The notes below the pieces were generated by a model that worked only from the letters and a program-made list of their open reading frames with translations, searched no databases and was not told the DNA's origin. Of a stretch of DNA of 64,000 bases, positions 8,327 to 18,503 are shown in pieces (the stretch's first letter is position 1; each line of letters opens with the position of its first letter). A program made the position numbers and the translations under genes. Source of the DNA: Oxalobacter aliiformigenes (lineage in GTDB: Bacteria > Pseudomonadota > Gammaproteobacteria > Burkholderiales > Burkholderiaceae_D); assembly GCF_027116575.1 (NCBI RefSeq), contig NZ_CP098252.1, forward strand, positions 1,922,001 through 1,986,000, written 5' to 3'.

Positions 8327-9362
8327 ACAAGAGACTTTCAGAATAATTGTCCATCAGGATGGAAACCCCTGTGAAAGCGGCGAATGTGTCTTTTATGACA
8401 AAAACGGGGATTTTCGAAACATACTCTGAAAAACGGCCTTTTTCTTCAAACCTTTTCCTGAAACCGGATGTGAAAAACCGTTCTTTCAAATGCGGAACGA
8501 TACCGCCTCCGATGAATATTCCTCCTCTTGCACCCAGCGTCAGGGCAAGATTGCCGGCGGCCGTTCCCAGCATCTGGCAGAACACTTCAACCACCCGGTC
8601 GCACAAACGGTCCGCTCCCGTCAGGGCTCTTCCTGTAATTTCGGAAGCTTTCAATGGCGCCACATGCATTCCTTCCATTTCAGCCAGCAAAACATACAGC
8701 CATTCCAGTCCCATTCCTGAAATCAGCCGTTCTGCGGAAACATGGTCGTAACGCTTTTTCGTTTGCCTCAATATTTCCATTTCCAGATCGTTTGCAGGAG
8801 AAAACGATACATGCCCCCCTTCTGTTTCCAGAGGCACCCAGTATTCTCCCGAAGGAACCAGTCCGGAGACGCCCAGTCCTGTTCCGGCACCGATCAGTCC
8901 AATGGCTTTTCCCGGGACACGTGTCCCGCCTCCACACTGGATCAGACTGTCTGCCGGCAAAAACGGAAGCGACATGGCAAGCGCGGTGAAATCGTTGACG
9001 AGCAGAAAAACGTCCAGTCCGAATGCTTTCCTGACTCCGTCAACCGAAAACGCCCAGTCCGAATTGGTCATTTTCACTCTGTCGCCATCAAGCGGATTGG
9101 CAATGGCGACGGCGGCCGTCCTGACGGATGGCGAACCGGCCGTAACGGATGCCGGCTGCTTCAGATAAAACCGCAACGCTTCGCCGAAATTTGAAAAGTT
9201 TTTGACCGGCAATCTGGCCATCGCCGCAAAACGGCCCGGCGCCGTTTCTATGGCAAAACGCGCGTTCGTCCCGCCTACATCGCCGACCAGACAGGGAAAC
9301 AGACGCGTCACCGTCCTTCTGGCGGCACGTTTTTCTTTTTCGCTGGACACACAAGTCGTCAT
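8319..9362 (-). CDS. glk: Glucokinase (ROK-independent Glk family)
   Basis: This 347-residue protein phosphorylates glucose with ATP. The phosphate-binding motif [12 protein letters not shown] is near residue 28, followed by [18 protein letters not shown] and EGGHVSFSP, all typical of bacterial Glk (Pfam Glucokinase). The first 20 residues before [11 protein letters not shown] are non-conserved, so a later start is possible, although no better ATG is evident. If the host is an oxalate-specialist anaerobe, the enzyme would more likely serve internal glucose recycling than growth on glucose; that is inference. Confidence 0.92.
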   Translation of the reverse strand: MTTCVSSEKEKRAARRTVTRLFPCLVGDVGGTNARFAIETAPGRFAAMARLPVKNFSNFGEALRFYLKQPASVTAGSPSVRTAAVAIANPLDGDRVKMTNSDWAFSVDGVRKAFGLDVFLLVNDFTALAMSLPFLPADSLIQCGGGTRVPGKAIGLIGAGTGLGVSGLVPSGEYWVPLETEGGHVSFSPANDLEMEILRQTKKRYDHVSAERLISGMGLEWLYVLLAEMEGMHVAPLKASEITGRALTGADRLCDRVVEVFCQMLGTAAGNLALTLGARGGIFIGGGIVPHLKERFFTSGFRKRFEEKGRFSEYVSKIPVFVIKDTFAAFTGVSILMDNYSESLLSI

Positions 9363-9533
9363 TTCCGAATGTCTCCACCATTATCGAACAGGAGAAAAAT
9401 TATTCCTGTTGTCTGCCGACTTTACCCGAAATGGCATTTTTCTGGCAAATGCGCGGCAACGAGATTTTTTCGGCTTACTGCAGTATGTTAAAATCTGTTA
9501 TCGATTTAGCTAACATTTCATGGAAAGAATACG

Positions 9534-10262
9534 ATGTCCGGACATAGTAAATGGGCCAATATTAAACACAAGAAAGCGGCAACCGATGCCAAACGTGGAA
9601 AAATTTGGACGAGACTGATCAAGGAAATTACTGTTGCAGCCCGTATGGGTGGAGGGGATATCAACAGCAATCCCCGCCTTCGGCTGGCTGCTGACAAGGC
9701 CGCTGCAGCCAATATGCCGAAAGAAAACGTCCAAAGGGCAATCGCCCGAGGAACAGGGACACTCGATGGTGTCAATTATGAGGAAGTCCGTTACGAGGGT
9801 TATGGCATCAACGGTGCGGCCATTATCGTCGATTGTCTGACGGATAACCGTGTCAGGACCGTATCCGAAGTACGTCACGCCTTTTCCAAATTCGGCGGCA
9901 ACATGGGAACGGAAGGATCGGTCGCCTTCCAGTTCAAGCATTGCGGCCAACTGTTTTTCGCACCCGGTACTGATGAAGACGCTTTGATGGAAGTCGCTCT
10001 TGAAGCCGGTGCCGAAGACATCATCAGCGATGAGGAAGGTGGTCTGGAGGTTATTTGCGCACCGGCTGATTTCGCACAGGTCAAGGACGCTCTTGAAAAA
10101 GCCGGTTTCAAACCGGAAATGGCAGAAATCGTCATGCGTCCCAATTCCGAAACGGAATTTACCGGAGCAGAAGCCGAAAAAATGCAGAAACTTCTGGATG
10201 CGCTGGAGAATCTGGATGATGTCCAGGAAGTCTATACCAATGCCGTTATTGAAGAGGAATGA
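9534..10262 (+). CDS. yebC: YebC/PmpR (TACO1-like) protein
   Basis: The 242-residue protein starts [16 protein letters not shown], the invariant beginning of the family, and contains the conserved [14 protein letters not shown] and [14 protein letters not shown] segments. Members were described as DNA-binding transcriptional regulators (PmpR) and more recently as factors that relieve ribosome stalling, as mitochondrial TACO1 does. Length is normal. It precedes purD on the same strand with a 55-bp gap. Confidence 0.95.
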   Translation: MSGHSKWANIKHKKAATDAKRGKIWTRLIKEITVAARMGGGDINSNPRLRLAADKAAAANMPKENVQRAIARGTGTLDGVNYEEVRYEGYGINGAAIIVDCLTDNRVRTVSEVRHAFSKFGGNMGTEGSVAFQFKHCGQLFFAPGTDEDALMEVALEAGAEDIISDEEGGLEVICAPADFAQVKDALEKAGFKPEMAEIVMRPNSETEFTGAEAEKMQKLLDALENLDDVQEVYTNAVIEEE

Positions 10263-10317
10263 TCATGTTCCGCCTTTTTCTGACGTGTTTGATTAATTTT
10301 TGATGGCATTCGATTAG

Positions 10318-11610
10318 ATGAATATTCTTGTGATCGGTTCGGGAGGCAGAGAGCATGCGCTTGCATGGAAGCTGGCACAGTCTGTCAGGGTACAGAAAGT
10401 CTATGTCGCACCGGGAAACGGTGGTACGGCTCTTGATCCCCGACTTGAAAACGTGTCGGTTTCCAGTCCTTCGGAACTGGCCGATTTTGCCGTTGCCAAC
10501 GATATCGCCATAACTGTCGTCGGTCCGGAAGCACCCCTTGCGGCCGGTATTGTCAATATTTTCCGGGAACGGGGCCTGAAGATTTTCGGCCCGACCAAAG
10601 AAGCCGCCCAGCTTGAAAGTTCCAAGGATTTTGCCAAGGCATTTATGGAACGTCACGGCATTCCGACCGCCCGGTACCAGACTTTCACGGATCCGGAAAA
10701 AGCGCACCGGTATATCGACCGGCAGGGAGCGCCTATCGTGATCAAGGCGGATGGCTTGGCTGCCGGCAAGGGAGTGGTTGTCGCAACGACGGTGCAGCAG
10801 GCTCATGATGCCGTCAACATGATGTTGTCCGACAACAAGCTGGGCGATGCAGGTGCGCGGGTTGTCATCGAAGAGTTTCTGGAGGGAGAAGAAGCCAGTT
10901 TTATCGTTCTGGTCGATGGAAAGAATATTCTGCCTCTGGCAACCAGCCAGGACCACAAACGGCTGAAAGACAACGACGAGGGTCCCAATACCGGTGGAAT
11001 GGGCGCTTTTTCCCCTGCACCGGTCGTCACACCGGCACTGCATGCCCGTATTCTCCGGGAAATCATCGTCCCGACCGTCAACGGCATGCGCAAGGACGGC
11101 ATTCCCTATTCCGGTTTTTTATACGCCGGTATCATGATCGACAAGGACGGGCATCCGAAAACGCTCGAATTCAATTGTCGCATGGGCGATCCGGAAACAC
11201 AGCCTATCCTGTCGAGACTGAAAAGCGATCTGGCATTCGTCCTCGAACATGCCGTTAACGGAACGCTGGACAGGATAGAGCTGGAATGGGACCGACGGAT
11301 TGCACTGGGTGTTGTTCTTGCATCGGCCGGTTATCCTGAAAATCCCCAAAAGGGAGCGGTCATTACCGGAATACCGAAAGAATCGGAAAACTGTATCGTC
11401 TTTCATGCGGGAACCCGGCTCGATCACGACGGACGTTTGCTGACGTCCGGAGGCAGGGTCCTGTGTGTCGTCGGACTGGCCGATTCCATGCGTATGGCGC
11501 AAAAAACCGCGTATGATGCGGTTGAGTCCATTTATTTCGAAGGCGTACAATACAGACATGATATCGGATGGCGAGCCCTGAAGCCATACAAGACGGTACC
11601 GACAACATGA
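10318..11610 (+). CDS. purD: Phosphoribosylamine-glycine ligase (GAR synthetase)
   Basis: PurD couples phosphoribosylamine to glycine with ATP in de novo purine synthesis. The 430-residue protein starts MNILVIGSGGREHALAWKL, has the ATP-grasp fold (VIKADGLAAGKGVVVA near residue 140, DHKRLKDNDEGPNTGGMGAF near residue 215) and the GARS signature NCRMGDPETQ near residue 287. The length is standard. purA of the same overall pathway is elsewhere in the window. In many Burkholderiales purD is followed by hemF, which is absent here. Confidence 0.97.
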   Translation: MNILVIGSGGREHALAWKLAQSVRVQKVYVAPGNGGTALDPRLENVSVSSPSELADFAVANDIAITVVGPEAPLAAGIVNIFRERGLKIFGPTKEAAQLESSKDFAKAFMERHGIPTARYQTFTDPEKAHRYIDRQGAPIVIKADGLAAGKGVVVATTVQQAHDAVNMMLSDNKLGDAGARVVIEEFLEGEEASFIVLVDGKNILPLATSQDHKRLKDNDEGPNTGGMGAFSPAPVVTPALHARILREIIVPTVNGMRKDGIPYSGFLYAGIMIDKDGHPKTLEFNCRMGDPETQPILSRLKSDLAFVLEHAVNGTLDRIELEWDRRIALGVVLASAGYPENPQKGAVITGIPKESENCIVFHAGTRLDHDGRLLTSGGRVLCVVGLADSMRMAQKTAYDAVESIYFEGVQYRHDIGWRALKPYKTVPTT

Positions 11611-11630
11611 ATGCCCCAGTTTAAACCTGT

Positions 11631-11660
11631 GTCTTGCCACTTTGAACGGAGTGGCAAGAC
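11631..11660. other. Perfect hairpin between purD and nadD
   Basis: GTCTTGCCACT (11631-11641) and its exact complement (11650-11660) form an 11-bp stem with an 8-nt loop, 20 nt after the purD stop. There is no following T run, so it is not a classical intrinsic terminator. It may be an mRNA-stabilising or attenuating hairpin. Confidence 0.6.
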
Positions 11661-11684
11661 AACCTGAGCCGAAACGGAGTCGAT

Positions 11685-12338
11685 TTGACAAAGCGATGTA
11701 TCATTCTTTTAGGCGGCAGCTTCGATCCGGTGCATGTAGGACATGTCGAGCTTGGAAAATATTTCTGCCGTTTATTCAACACCAACGAGTTGCGCCTCAT
11801 TCCCGCCGGAAATCCCTGGCAAAAGCCTCTGTTGAAAGCGAACCCGAAACAGCGCATCGCCATGCTGGAATGTGCATTCAAACCGCTTGGACTTTCCTTT
11901 ACCATTGACTCCCAGGAAATCGACCGTCCGGGAGCCACATATACCATCGATACCTTGCGTTCGATCCGCCATGAAGTCGGGCCGGATGTTTCGCTCATTT
12001 TTCTGATGGGGGCCGACCAGCTCCTTCGCCTGGACACCTGGCATAACTGGCGACAACTTTTCGATCTGACCAACATCGCCGTATCCGCCCGCCCGGGATT
12101 CTCGAATTCGCTGGCGCTGATCCCCAAGGCGATAGCCGACGAGTTTTCACGCCGTTTTGCGGCTCCGGAAAAAATCATTTCCACACCGGCAGGACTGACT
12201 TATCTCGCCACGGATTTGCAGATCAACGTTTCAGCGACAGAAATCAGGGCCGCATTGCAAAACGACCAGAGTCCGGCAGCATTGGTACCGGCTCCGGTTT
12301 TGAGTTATATCAAAGAAAACAATTTATACAAAAATTAA
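11685..12338 (+). CDS. nadD: Nicotinate-nucleotide adenylyltransferase
   Basis: NadD transfers AMP to nicotinate mononucleotide in NAD synthesis. The 217-residue protein begins at a TTG (TTG ACA AAG) preceded by ACGGAG; no ATG fits. The nucleotidyltransferase motifs are GGSFDPVHVGHV near residue 11, GADQL near residue 109 and SATEIR near residue 185. It opens the compact nadD-rsfS-rlmH-maf-rng run, and its stop codon directly abuts the rsfS start. Confidence 0.95.
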   Translation: MTKRCIILLGGSFDPVHVGHVELGKYFCRLFNTNELRLIPAGNPWQKPLLKANPKQRIAMLECAFKPLGLSFTIDSQEIDRPGATYTIDTLRSIRHEVGPDVSLIFLMGADQLLRLDTWHNWRQLFDLTNIAVSARPGFSNSLALIPKAIADEFSRRFAAPEKIISTPAGLTYLATDLQINVSATEIRAALQNDQSPAALVPAPVLSYIKENNLYKN

Positions 12339-12767
12339 ATGGATATTGAAAAATTACAGGCTTTGGCCATTGATGCACTGGAAGATGTCAAGGCACAGGA
12401 TATCGTTCTCTTCGATACAACCAAACTGACCAGTCTTTTTGAACGGATTATCGTGGCATCTGGCAATTCCAATCGGCAAACGAAAGCGCTGGCCGCATCG
12501 GTCAGGGACAAGATCAAGGAAGCCGGCGGAGACGTTATCAGTATCGAAGGCGAGGATACCGGGGAATGGGTGCTGGTTGACCTCGGTGATCTGATTGTGC
12601 ATATCATGCAGCCACCTATCCGGAATTACTACCGTCTGGAAGAAATCTGGGGAGGAAAACAGATCGATCTGGAAACCGCCAGAAAAGCCCTCTCTCCCAA
12701 AAGAAATTCCCGCAAAAAAGCTGGAACGCCCGGGGAATCATCCTCTCCGGATCAACCGGAAAACTGA
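12339..12767 (+). CDS. rsfS: Ribosomal silencing factor RsfS
   Basis: RsfS (DUF143/Iojap family) binds ribosomal protein uL14 and blocks subunit joining under starvation. The 142-residue protein shows the conserved [15 protein letters not shown] and [20 protein letters not shown] blocks and [12 protein letters not shown] Lys/Ser/Pro-rich tail after residue 120 is not conserved. It starts immediately after the nadD stop, which suggests translational coupling. Confidence 0.95.
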   Translation: MDIEKLQALAIDALEDVKAQDIVLFDTTKLTSLFERIIVASGNSNRQTKALAASVRDKIKEAGGDVISIEGEDTGEWVLVDLGDLIVHIMQPPIRNYYRLEEIWGGKQIDLETARKALSPKRNSRKKAGTPGESSSPDQPEN

Positions 12768-12775
12768 ATGTATTC

Positions 12776-13246
12776 ATGCAAGTCACTGTCATTGCTGTCG
12801 GGCACCGGATGCCGGACTGGATTGAAAACGGTTTCAGGGAATATGCCAAACGCATGCCTTCCGAATGGCACTTTGTCTTAAAGGAACTGAAACCTGTCGA
12901 ACGAACCGGAAACAGGAATGCGGAAACCGTTATGGCGGCCGAGGCCCAGAAAATACAGTCTGCCATTCCGAAGGGAGCCAGAATCATCGCTCTGGACGAA
13001 CGGGGAAAGGATCTGTCCACCGTACAACTGGCCGACAATATGAAAAAATGGTTGCAGGACGGACGCGATCTTGTTTTTGTTATCGGAGGTGCCGATGGGC
13101 TCGACTCCACGCTGAAAAAACAGGCAGATTCTCTCATCCGGCTGTCTTCTCTGACGCTGCCGCATGGTATGGTTCGCATATTGCTGACAGAGCAGCTTTA
13201 CCGTGCTTCCACTATTTTGCAAAACCATCCTTACCACCGGAGCTGA
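12776..13246 (+). CDS. rlmH: 23S rRNA (pseudouridine-1915-N3)-methyltransferase
   Basis: RlmH is a SPOUT-class methyltransferase that methylates pseudouridine 1915 in helix 69 of 23S rRNA using S-adenosylmethionine. The 156-residue protein has the knot signature FVIGGADGL near residue 103 and the C-terminal [19 protein letters not shown] block. Length equals the family norm. It lies 8 bp after rsfS and 6 bp before maf. Confidence 0.96.
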   Translation: MQVTVIAVGHRMPDWIENGFREYAKRMPSEWHFVLKELKPVERTGNRNAETVMAAEAQKIQSAIPKGARIIALDERGKDLSTVQLADNMKKWLQDGRDLVFVIGGADGLDSTLKKQADSLIRLSSLTLPHGMVRILLTEQLYRASTILQNHPYHRS

Positions 13247-13252
13247 ACAACC

Positions 13253-13876
13253 ATGCACCCCGGCGAAAATATGATCTATCTGGCGTCCAAAAGTCCGAGA
13301 CGTCAAAAATTGCTGAACCAGATCGCCGTCCGGTTCACGATACTGGATGTTCCACAACAGGATCCGGTTCATTCCGATATGGTGAATGAAGCCGTTCATT
13401 CCGGAGAAAATGCATACGATTATGTCAGCAGAATCGCACGGGAAAAGGCCGAGTATGCCCGGCAGTTTCTTGTGACACAAAACATGCCTGAACACCCTGT
13501 TCTGACGGCTGATACGACTGTCGTCATGGAAGGCGAAATTATTGGCAAACCTGCCGACAAAAACGAGGCAACAGAAATACTCCGCCGTCTCTCGGGAAAA
13601 ACCCATCAGGTTCTGACCAGTGTCGCGGTCAGAAACAAGGAACACCTGTTCCAGACTGTGCAGACATCGGATGTGACATTCGCATTGCTGACGTCCCGGC
13701 ACATCAATGCCTATGTCGATACCGGTGAACCATTTGATAAAGCGGGCGGTTATGGCATACAAGGTCTGGCGGGCAAATTCATCACACACATAACGGGCAG
13801 TTATTCCGGTATCATGGGTTTGCCTTTATATGAAACAACAGTGCTCTTGAGAAAAGCAGGAATATCCATTCCATGA
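13253..13876 (+). CDS. maf: Maf family nucleotide pyrophosphatase
   Basis: Maf proteins hydrolyse non-canonical or dTTP/UTP-type nucleoside triphosphates and were linked to septum inhibition. The 207-residue protein has the signature ASKSPRRQKLL, ADTTVV near residue 83 and the EPFDKAGGYGIQG block near residue 161. The YIQG-type residues fit the dTTP/UTP pyrophosphatase (YhdE) subgroup. The start could be this ATG or the internal one before IYLASKSP. Its stop overlaps the rng start by 4 bp (ATGA). Confidence 0.93.
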   Translation: MHPGENMIYLASKSPRRQKLLNQIAVRFTILDVPQQDPVHSDMVNEAVHSGENAYDYVSRIAREKAEYARQFLVTQNMPEHPVLTADTTVVMEGEIIGKPADKNEATEILRRLSGKTHQVLTSVAVRNKEHLFQTVQTSDVTFALLTSRHINAYVDTGEPFDKAGGYGIQGLAGKFITHITGSYSGIMGLPLYETTVLLRKAGISIP

Positions 13877-15336
13877 CTGAAGATATCCTTATCAACGTTA
13901 CCCCTCAGGAAACCCGGATAGCCATCGTTTCCGAAGGCGCTACGCAGGAACTGCACATCGAGCGGTCGCAAACCCGGGGATTGGCTGGAAATGTTTATCT
14001 TGGCCGCGTCGTCCGGGTGCTTCCCGGCATGCAATCGGCTTTCGTGGATATCGGGCTTGAGCGAGCCGCGTTTCTCCATATCGACGATATTCTCGAAGCA
14101 CATCAGACGGAAACGCCATCCGGAAAACCGGTTCCTATCGAACGGATGCTGACGGATGGCCAGTCGGTTATGGTGCGGGTCATCAAGGATCCGCTCGGAA
14201 CGAAGGGCGCTCGCCTATCCACCCAGATTTCCATCGCGGGACGATTGCTTGTTTACCTCCCCCAGGAAAAACATATCGGGATATCGCAGCGTATTCAGGA
14301 TGAAAAGGAACGCGAACTGCTCAAGACCCGGGTACAGCAATTTTTGTCCGAAGACGAAAAAGGAGGATTCATTATCCGGACGATGGCGGAAGATGCCTCC
14401 GACCAGGATCTTGAAACCGATGCCGTTTTCCTGAAAAAGCTCTGGCGTTCATTGAAAGACAAGGCCTATACGACGGCGGCACCGGCCCTGCTCTATCAGG
14501 ATCTGACGCTGTCAGAACGGATTCTGCGCGACTTCGTGCACGAAAACACCTCCAGAATTCTGGTCGATTCCCATGATGAATTTGCCAAATTACAAGAGTT
14601 CGCCAGAATCTACACCCCGGACATTCTTGACCGTATATCCTGCTATGAAGGCGATCGCCCGCTTTTCGATTTGTATAACGTCGAAGAAGAAATCCAGCTT
14701 GCACTCTCGCGACGGGTCAATCTGAAATCGGGAGGTTATCTGATTATCGACCAGACGGAAGCCATGACAACGATTGACGTCAATACCGGCGGTTTCGTCA
14801 ACGGACGCACATTCGACGACACGATATTCAAGACCAATCTCGAAGCCGCCCATGCCATTGCCCGCCAGTTAAGACTTCGCAATCTGGGCGGAATCATCAT
14901 TCTCGACTTCATCGATATGGTCAATTCCGAACACAAAAATGCCGTCATGGAAGAGCTCAAAAAAACAATGGCCAATGACCGGATGAAAGTCTCCATTTCC
15001 GATTTTTCTGCATTAGGGCTTGTCGAAATGACCCGCAAACGAACGCGTGAATCACTGGCACATATTCTTTGCGAACCTTGTCCGGTCTGCCACGGTCAGG
15101 GACAGGTCAAGACGCCGCAAACCATCTGTTATGAAATCATGCGCGACATCATGCGTGAAGCCAAGCAGTTCAGCCCGAGAGAATTCCGGATTCTTGCATC
15201 CCAGATTGTTATCGACCTTTTTCTGGAAGAAGAATCCCAGCATCTGGCCACATTGGGTGATCTGATCGGAAAACCGATTTCATTGCAAGTTGAATCCGCG
15301 TACATGCAGAACCAGTATGACGTTATTCTGATGTGA
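13873..15336 (+). CDS. rng: Ribonuclease G
   Basis: RNase G is an endonuclease that matures the 16S rRNA 5' end and cuts some mRNAs. The 487-residue protein has an S1 domain (GNVYLGRVVRVLPGMQSAF near residue 39), catalytic metal ligands in TIDVNTGGFV near residue 302 and ILDFIDM near residue 344, and the zinc-link CPVCHGQG near residue 402. It lacks the long degradosome scaffold of RNase E. Overlap with maf implies coupled translation; it is last in the run. Confidence 0.96.
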   Translation: MTEDILINVTPQETRIAIVSEGATQELHIERSQTRGLAGNVYLGRVVRVLPGMQSAFVDIGLERAAFLHIDDILEAHQTETPSGKPVPIERMLTDGQSVMVRVIKDPLGTKGARLSTQISIAGRLLVYLPQEKHIGISQRIQDEKERELLKTRVQQFLSEDEKGGFIIRTMAEDASDQDLETDAVFLKKLWRSLKDKAYTTAAPALLYQDLTLSERILRDFVHENTSRILVDSHDEFAKLQEFARIYTPDILDRISCYEGDRPLFDLYNVEEEIQLALSRRVNLKSGGYLIIDQTEAMTTIDVNTGGFVNGRTFDDTIFKTNLEAAHAIARQLRLRNLGGIIILDFIDMVNSEHKNAVMEELKKTMANDRMKVSISDFSALGLVEMTRKRTRESLAHILCEPCPVCHGQGQVKTPQTICYEIMRDIMREAKQFSPREFRILASQIVIDLFLEEESQHLATLGDLIGKPISLQVESAYMQNQYDVILM

Positions 15337-15429
15337 CTGGTTTCTGTTTTTATATTCGGGAATGGAAACATGCTCTTTCTGCCCTGAACGTGCCCATACC
15401 TGTCAGAGACCTGAAATGAGAAACATCCT

Positions 15430-16490
15430 TCATGACTGGATAAGACTGATCAGTTCATCCAGATACTCATCGAATCTATAAGGATAATGGATACACTTGG
15501 CTGGCGATTCGACTCTCAGTTTCCCTGTTCTGAAACGTTCTCCCATCCGGTCAAGCAATTCCCTGAGATCTTCGACGCTTCTTTTGAAACAGTAGCAGCC
15601 CGGTTCCGACAGGACTTCTGCGGCCCCGATCGTATCTGAAAACAGGACGGGTGTACCGCATGAAATGGATTCAGGACCGACGAGACCGAACGCTTCGTAC
15701 TTGGACGCCAGTATCGTAGCATCCGCCGCCGTATAAAGTGCCGGCATATCCTGGCGGAACCCCAAATTCAGGACTTTTGGATGCTTCAGTTCTTTTTTGC
15801 CCGCAACGGCCAGAACAAAAGAAGTATCCTGTTTTTCCAGTGCCTTCAGAATCAGGTCTGCGCCCTTGAGTTCGTGATTGTTCGAGGGAAACAGCAAAAG
15901 GAACTGGTCTTTTCCGACTCCCAGTGATTCCCTTATCCTGTCCCGTTCACGTTGAAGAGTCATGTTGAAAAACCCTGTATCGACCGGCGGATAAAGCACA
16001 TGAATTTTTGCGGGATCGATTTGATAATCCCGGACAATCTCGTCATGTACCCGCCGCGAATGCGTCACAATAGCCCTGGAATTCGTATAAAGCGCTTTTT
16101 CATTGGCGATCACCTGCTTGTCAAAATAACCCGGCTTTTTCTTTCCCTTGTCAATCAGATGGGCCAAATGTGTTCCACCGGAAACAGACAGATCGACAGG
16201 CCCCCCGGTCACTCGCGAAATACCGATGACGGGCCATCCATCTTTTATGTACCCGTAAGCCTTGTGATCGAAACGATTATTGTTGAATCGCTGGAAGGGT
16301 GTTCTGTCCGGCAACACAACAAATTCCACATTGTCGGGCTGACTGCCCGGCCATGCGACTGTCCGCGCTATAACGCGAACAGGAACCCCGCGCAACGAAA
16401 ATCCGTTGATCAGATCCAGTACATGCCTGTCCATCCCCCCTGGGGACGGATGGAATGCCAGATTAGATTGATGCCCGGCAATTCTTTCAT
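15430..16490 (-). CDS. GT4-family glycosyltransferase, frame change at a G6 tract
   Basis: The protein resembles family-4 glycosyltransferases, with a donor-binding C-terminal half (LLLFPSNNHELKGADLIL; ASKYEAFGLVGPESISCGTPV). Translation should begin at the ATG at 16490, which overlaps the upstream glycosyltransferase stop by 4 bp and gives MKELPGINLIWHSIRPQGG. The conserved continuation MDRHVLDLINGFSLRG is in the -1 frame. The junction is six Gs (plus strand C run 16435-16440), read CAG GGG GGA TGG, a G-GGG-GGA slippery heptamer. A -1 shift, or one added G, yields 353 residues; an internal ATG at 16434 would give 334. It is the last gene of an LPS-core set. Confidence 0.75.
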
Positions 16491-17251
16491 GATTCTTCTT
16501 TTTTCCTGTTTCGTCTCAATTCAATGGCGTGAGCATATTTCAGATAGGAACTCATTCCCTTGCACAATGAAATCGTCAGGCCATCCAGCCCGGCCAGAAA
16601 TCCCGCCTGAACAAGATAGTGCCGTATAAAAGCCCAGCTTCCGTGAAGAATCGGCTGCCATGCATGCAAAGGCTTGCCGCTTTCCGCCAGATCTTTTGCC
16701 AGCCACCCCGAATACCGGCTTTTGGCAACCAGATCGGGATAGTCGCGGTAGGAATAGTGTGTAATATGAACCGGCACTTTTATGGAAGAGTTCGCTTCAA
16801 CATGGGAATGGGCAACAACAGGTTTGAAATCAGCCTGTGTCCGGTTGAATAGTCTTTTCACATAGTCCGGATATTGGCCGGCATAAGGCGTAAAACGGCC
16901 GCCCAGCAGATTATGACGGCGCGTTTCGACAAGATCGACACCCAGTGCATCCAGATCGGTTTTCTTTACATAATCGACAAAATCGTCTTCAAGACGTTCA
17001 TCTGCATCCAGATTCAACACCCATTGATGCCGGCAATGCGGCAGCCCCAGCGATCTTTGCGGGCCATCGCCCAGAAACGGTTTTTGAACAATCACCAGCG
17101 CCCCCTGTTCGCGGGCCAGTTCTATGGTACCATCGGTACTGCCTGAATCCACCACCACAATATCGTCACATATCCGTTTCATCGAACGGATGCAATCGGT
17201 AATATTGTGTGCTTCATTCAAGGTAATGACCAATCCGCTAATTGGTGTCAT
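16487..17251 (-). CDS. Family-2 glycosyltransferase (WaaE/KdtX-like)
   Basis: The 254-residue protein has the GT-A fold with ITLNEAHNI near residue 9, VVVDSGSTDGT near residue 32 and the metal-binding LNLDADERLEDDF near residue 80. It resembles the LPS-core beta-1,4-glucosyltransferase family (WaaE/KdtX). The C-terminal third (YRDYPDLVAKSRYSGWLAKD) matches that group and the last residues are basic. Both ends overlap neighbouring genes by 4 bp (ATGA), so it is translationally coupled with waaF upstream and the GT4 gene downstream. The sugar and acceptor are not known. Confidence 0.88.
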   Translation of the reverse strand: MTPISGLVITLNEAHNITDCIRSMKRICDDIVVVDSGSTDGTIELAREQGALVIVQKPFLGDGPQRSLGLPHCRHQWVLNLDADERLEDDFVDYVKKTDLDALGVDLVETRRHNLLGGRFTPYAGQYPDYVKRLFNRTQADFKPVVAHSHVEANSSIKVPVHITHYSYRDYPDLVAKSRYSGWLAKDLAESGKPLHAWQPILHGSWAFIRHYLVQAGFLAGLDGLTISLCKGMSSYLKYAHAIELRRNRKKEES

Positions 17252-18375
17252 GGCTTCACTTCCTCTCTTTTCCCGGACTCTCCTTCCAACGGCAAACCAC
17301 CGGTTCTGCCCACAGGACTGACAAGATATTTTTTCAGAACACTATACACGGTTTCCGGCTTCAGCAGTTCCATACAATGATGATGCCCCAATGGACATTC
17401 CCTTTTCTGGCAAGGTGCGCATTCCAGATCCAGCGACACGATTTCGGAATATTTCGAAAAAGGCGGCGTATGGTGATAATCGGTCGAACCATACATGGCG
17501 ATGACAGGCCGCCCGAATGCGGACGCGACATGCATCAATCCTGAATCGTTCGTGACCAGTGCATCGATCTGGGAAATCAGGGCAATCGCTTCTTTCAGAG
17601 TCGTTTTCCCCGCGAGATTGACAACTGCCGGCACCGCGGAGGCAATCGGATCGCAAACGACCCTGTCATTTGGCGAACCCAGCAGCAATATCTGGATATG
17701 ACCGAACTCGGCAAGTATGCGTTCGGCCAGAGCGATGAAACTGTGGACAGGCCAGCGTTTCGCCGGCCCGAATTCCGCTCCCGGCGCAAATGCGACAATC
17801 CGGCGAGTCGCATCGATATCCAGCTTTTCAAGAATCCCGACCGCCTCTTCCCGTGCAACGGACATATGAGGTGTCGGACAGTCTTCCCTGCCCGGCGCAT
17901 CTTTTGCCGGAGGATTGGCCAATGCCGCATAGAACGGAATCATCGGCCGAGGTGAATGTTTATCGTCCCGGTGAATGACATTCAGGAGACCATACCGTTT
18001 TTCCCCCAGATAACCGATTCTTTCCGGAATTTTCGCCATCCACGGGATCAGGGCGAATTTCAGGGTATTCGGCAAAACATAGGCACGGTCGTAAGACGAC
18101 GCTTTCAGAACACGCGCCATACGCCATCGATCTTTCAGCTGCAGTTTTCCATGTCTGAACGATGTCGCATACACTCGGCTGACTTCCGGCACCGCCTCCC
18201 ATACGGGAGCCACCCAGGCAGGCGCCAAAATATCAATTACAGTCGCCGGTTCGCGCTGCTTGAGCAACTGCAATAACGGCTGCGCCATGATGGCATCACC
18301 GATCCAGTTCGGTGAAATGATCAGAATTCGTTCCGGCTTTTTATCCATTGACAGATTGTTCCATTTCTTGCGCAT
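17248..18375 (-). CDS. waaF: ADP-heptose:LPS heptosyltransferase II
   Basis: WaaF adds the second heptose to the LPS inner core. The 375-residue GT9 protein begins ...RILIISPNWIGDAIMAQPLL and has FAPGAEFGPAKRWPV near residue 188 and TNDSGLMHVASAFGRPVIAMYG near residue 270 (landmarks of ADP-heptose binding), then a Cys-rich ECAPCQKRECPLGHHHC segment typical of the family. The start may be at the internal ATG (18348) before DKKPERIL. It overlaps the family-2 glycosyltransferase gene by 4 bp. Confidence 0.93.
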   Translation of the reverse strand: MRKKWNNLSMDKKPERILIISPNWIGDAIMAQPLLQLLKQREPATVIDILAPAWVAPVWEAVPEVSRVYATSFRHGKLQLKDRWRMARVLKASSYDRAYVLPNTLKFALIPWMAKIPERIGYLGEKRYGLLNVIHRDDKHSPRPMIPFYAALANPPAKDAPGREDCPTPHMSVAREEAVGILEKLDIDATRRIVAFAPGAEFGPAKRWPVHSFIALAERILAEFGHIQILLLGSPNDRVVCDPIASAVPAVVNLAGKTTLKEAIALISQIDALVTNDSGLMHVASAFGRPVIAMYGSTDYHHTPPFSKYSEIVSLDLECAPCQKRECPLGHHHCMELLKPETVYSVLKKYLVSPVGRTGGLPLEGESGKREEVKP

Positions 18376-18503
18376 GTTGCCAACCGCTTATTCTCCGCTC
18401 AGGACGATACCCTGTGTCATCCCCGCCAGAAAATACGGTTTTGGAGTGTTACGGCACGTTTTCCGCCAGCTGCATGAAAAACAGGTTTTGCACCGGCAAC
18501 TCT

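Noticed and set aside
15362..15481. A 39-codon Cys-containing ORF after rng (METCSFCPERAHTC...)
   Set aside because: It lacks a ribosome site and its second half is antisense to the conserved GT4 gene.
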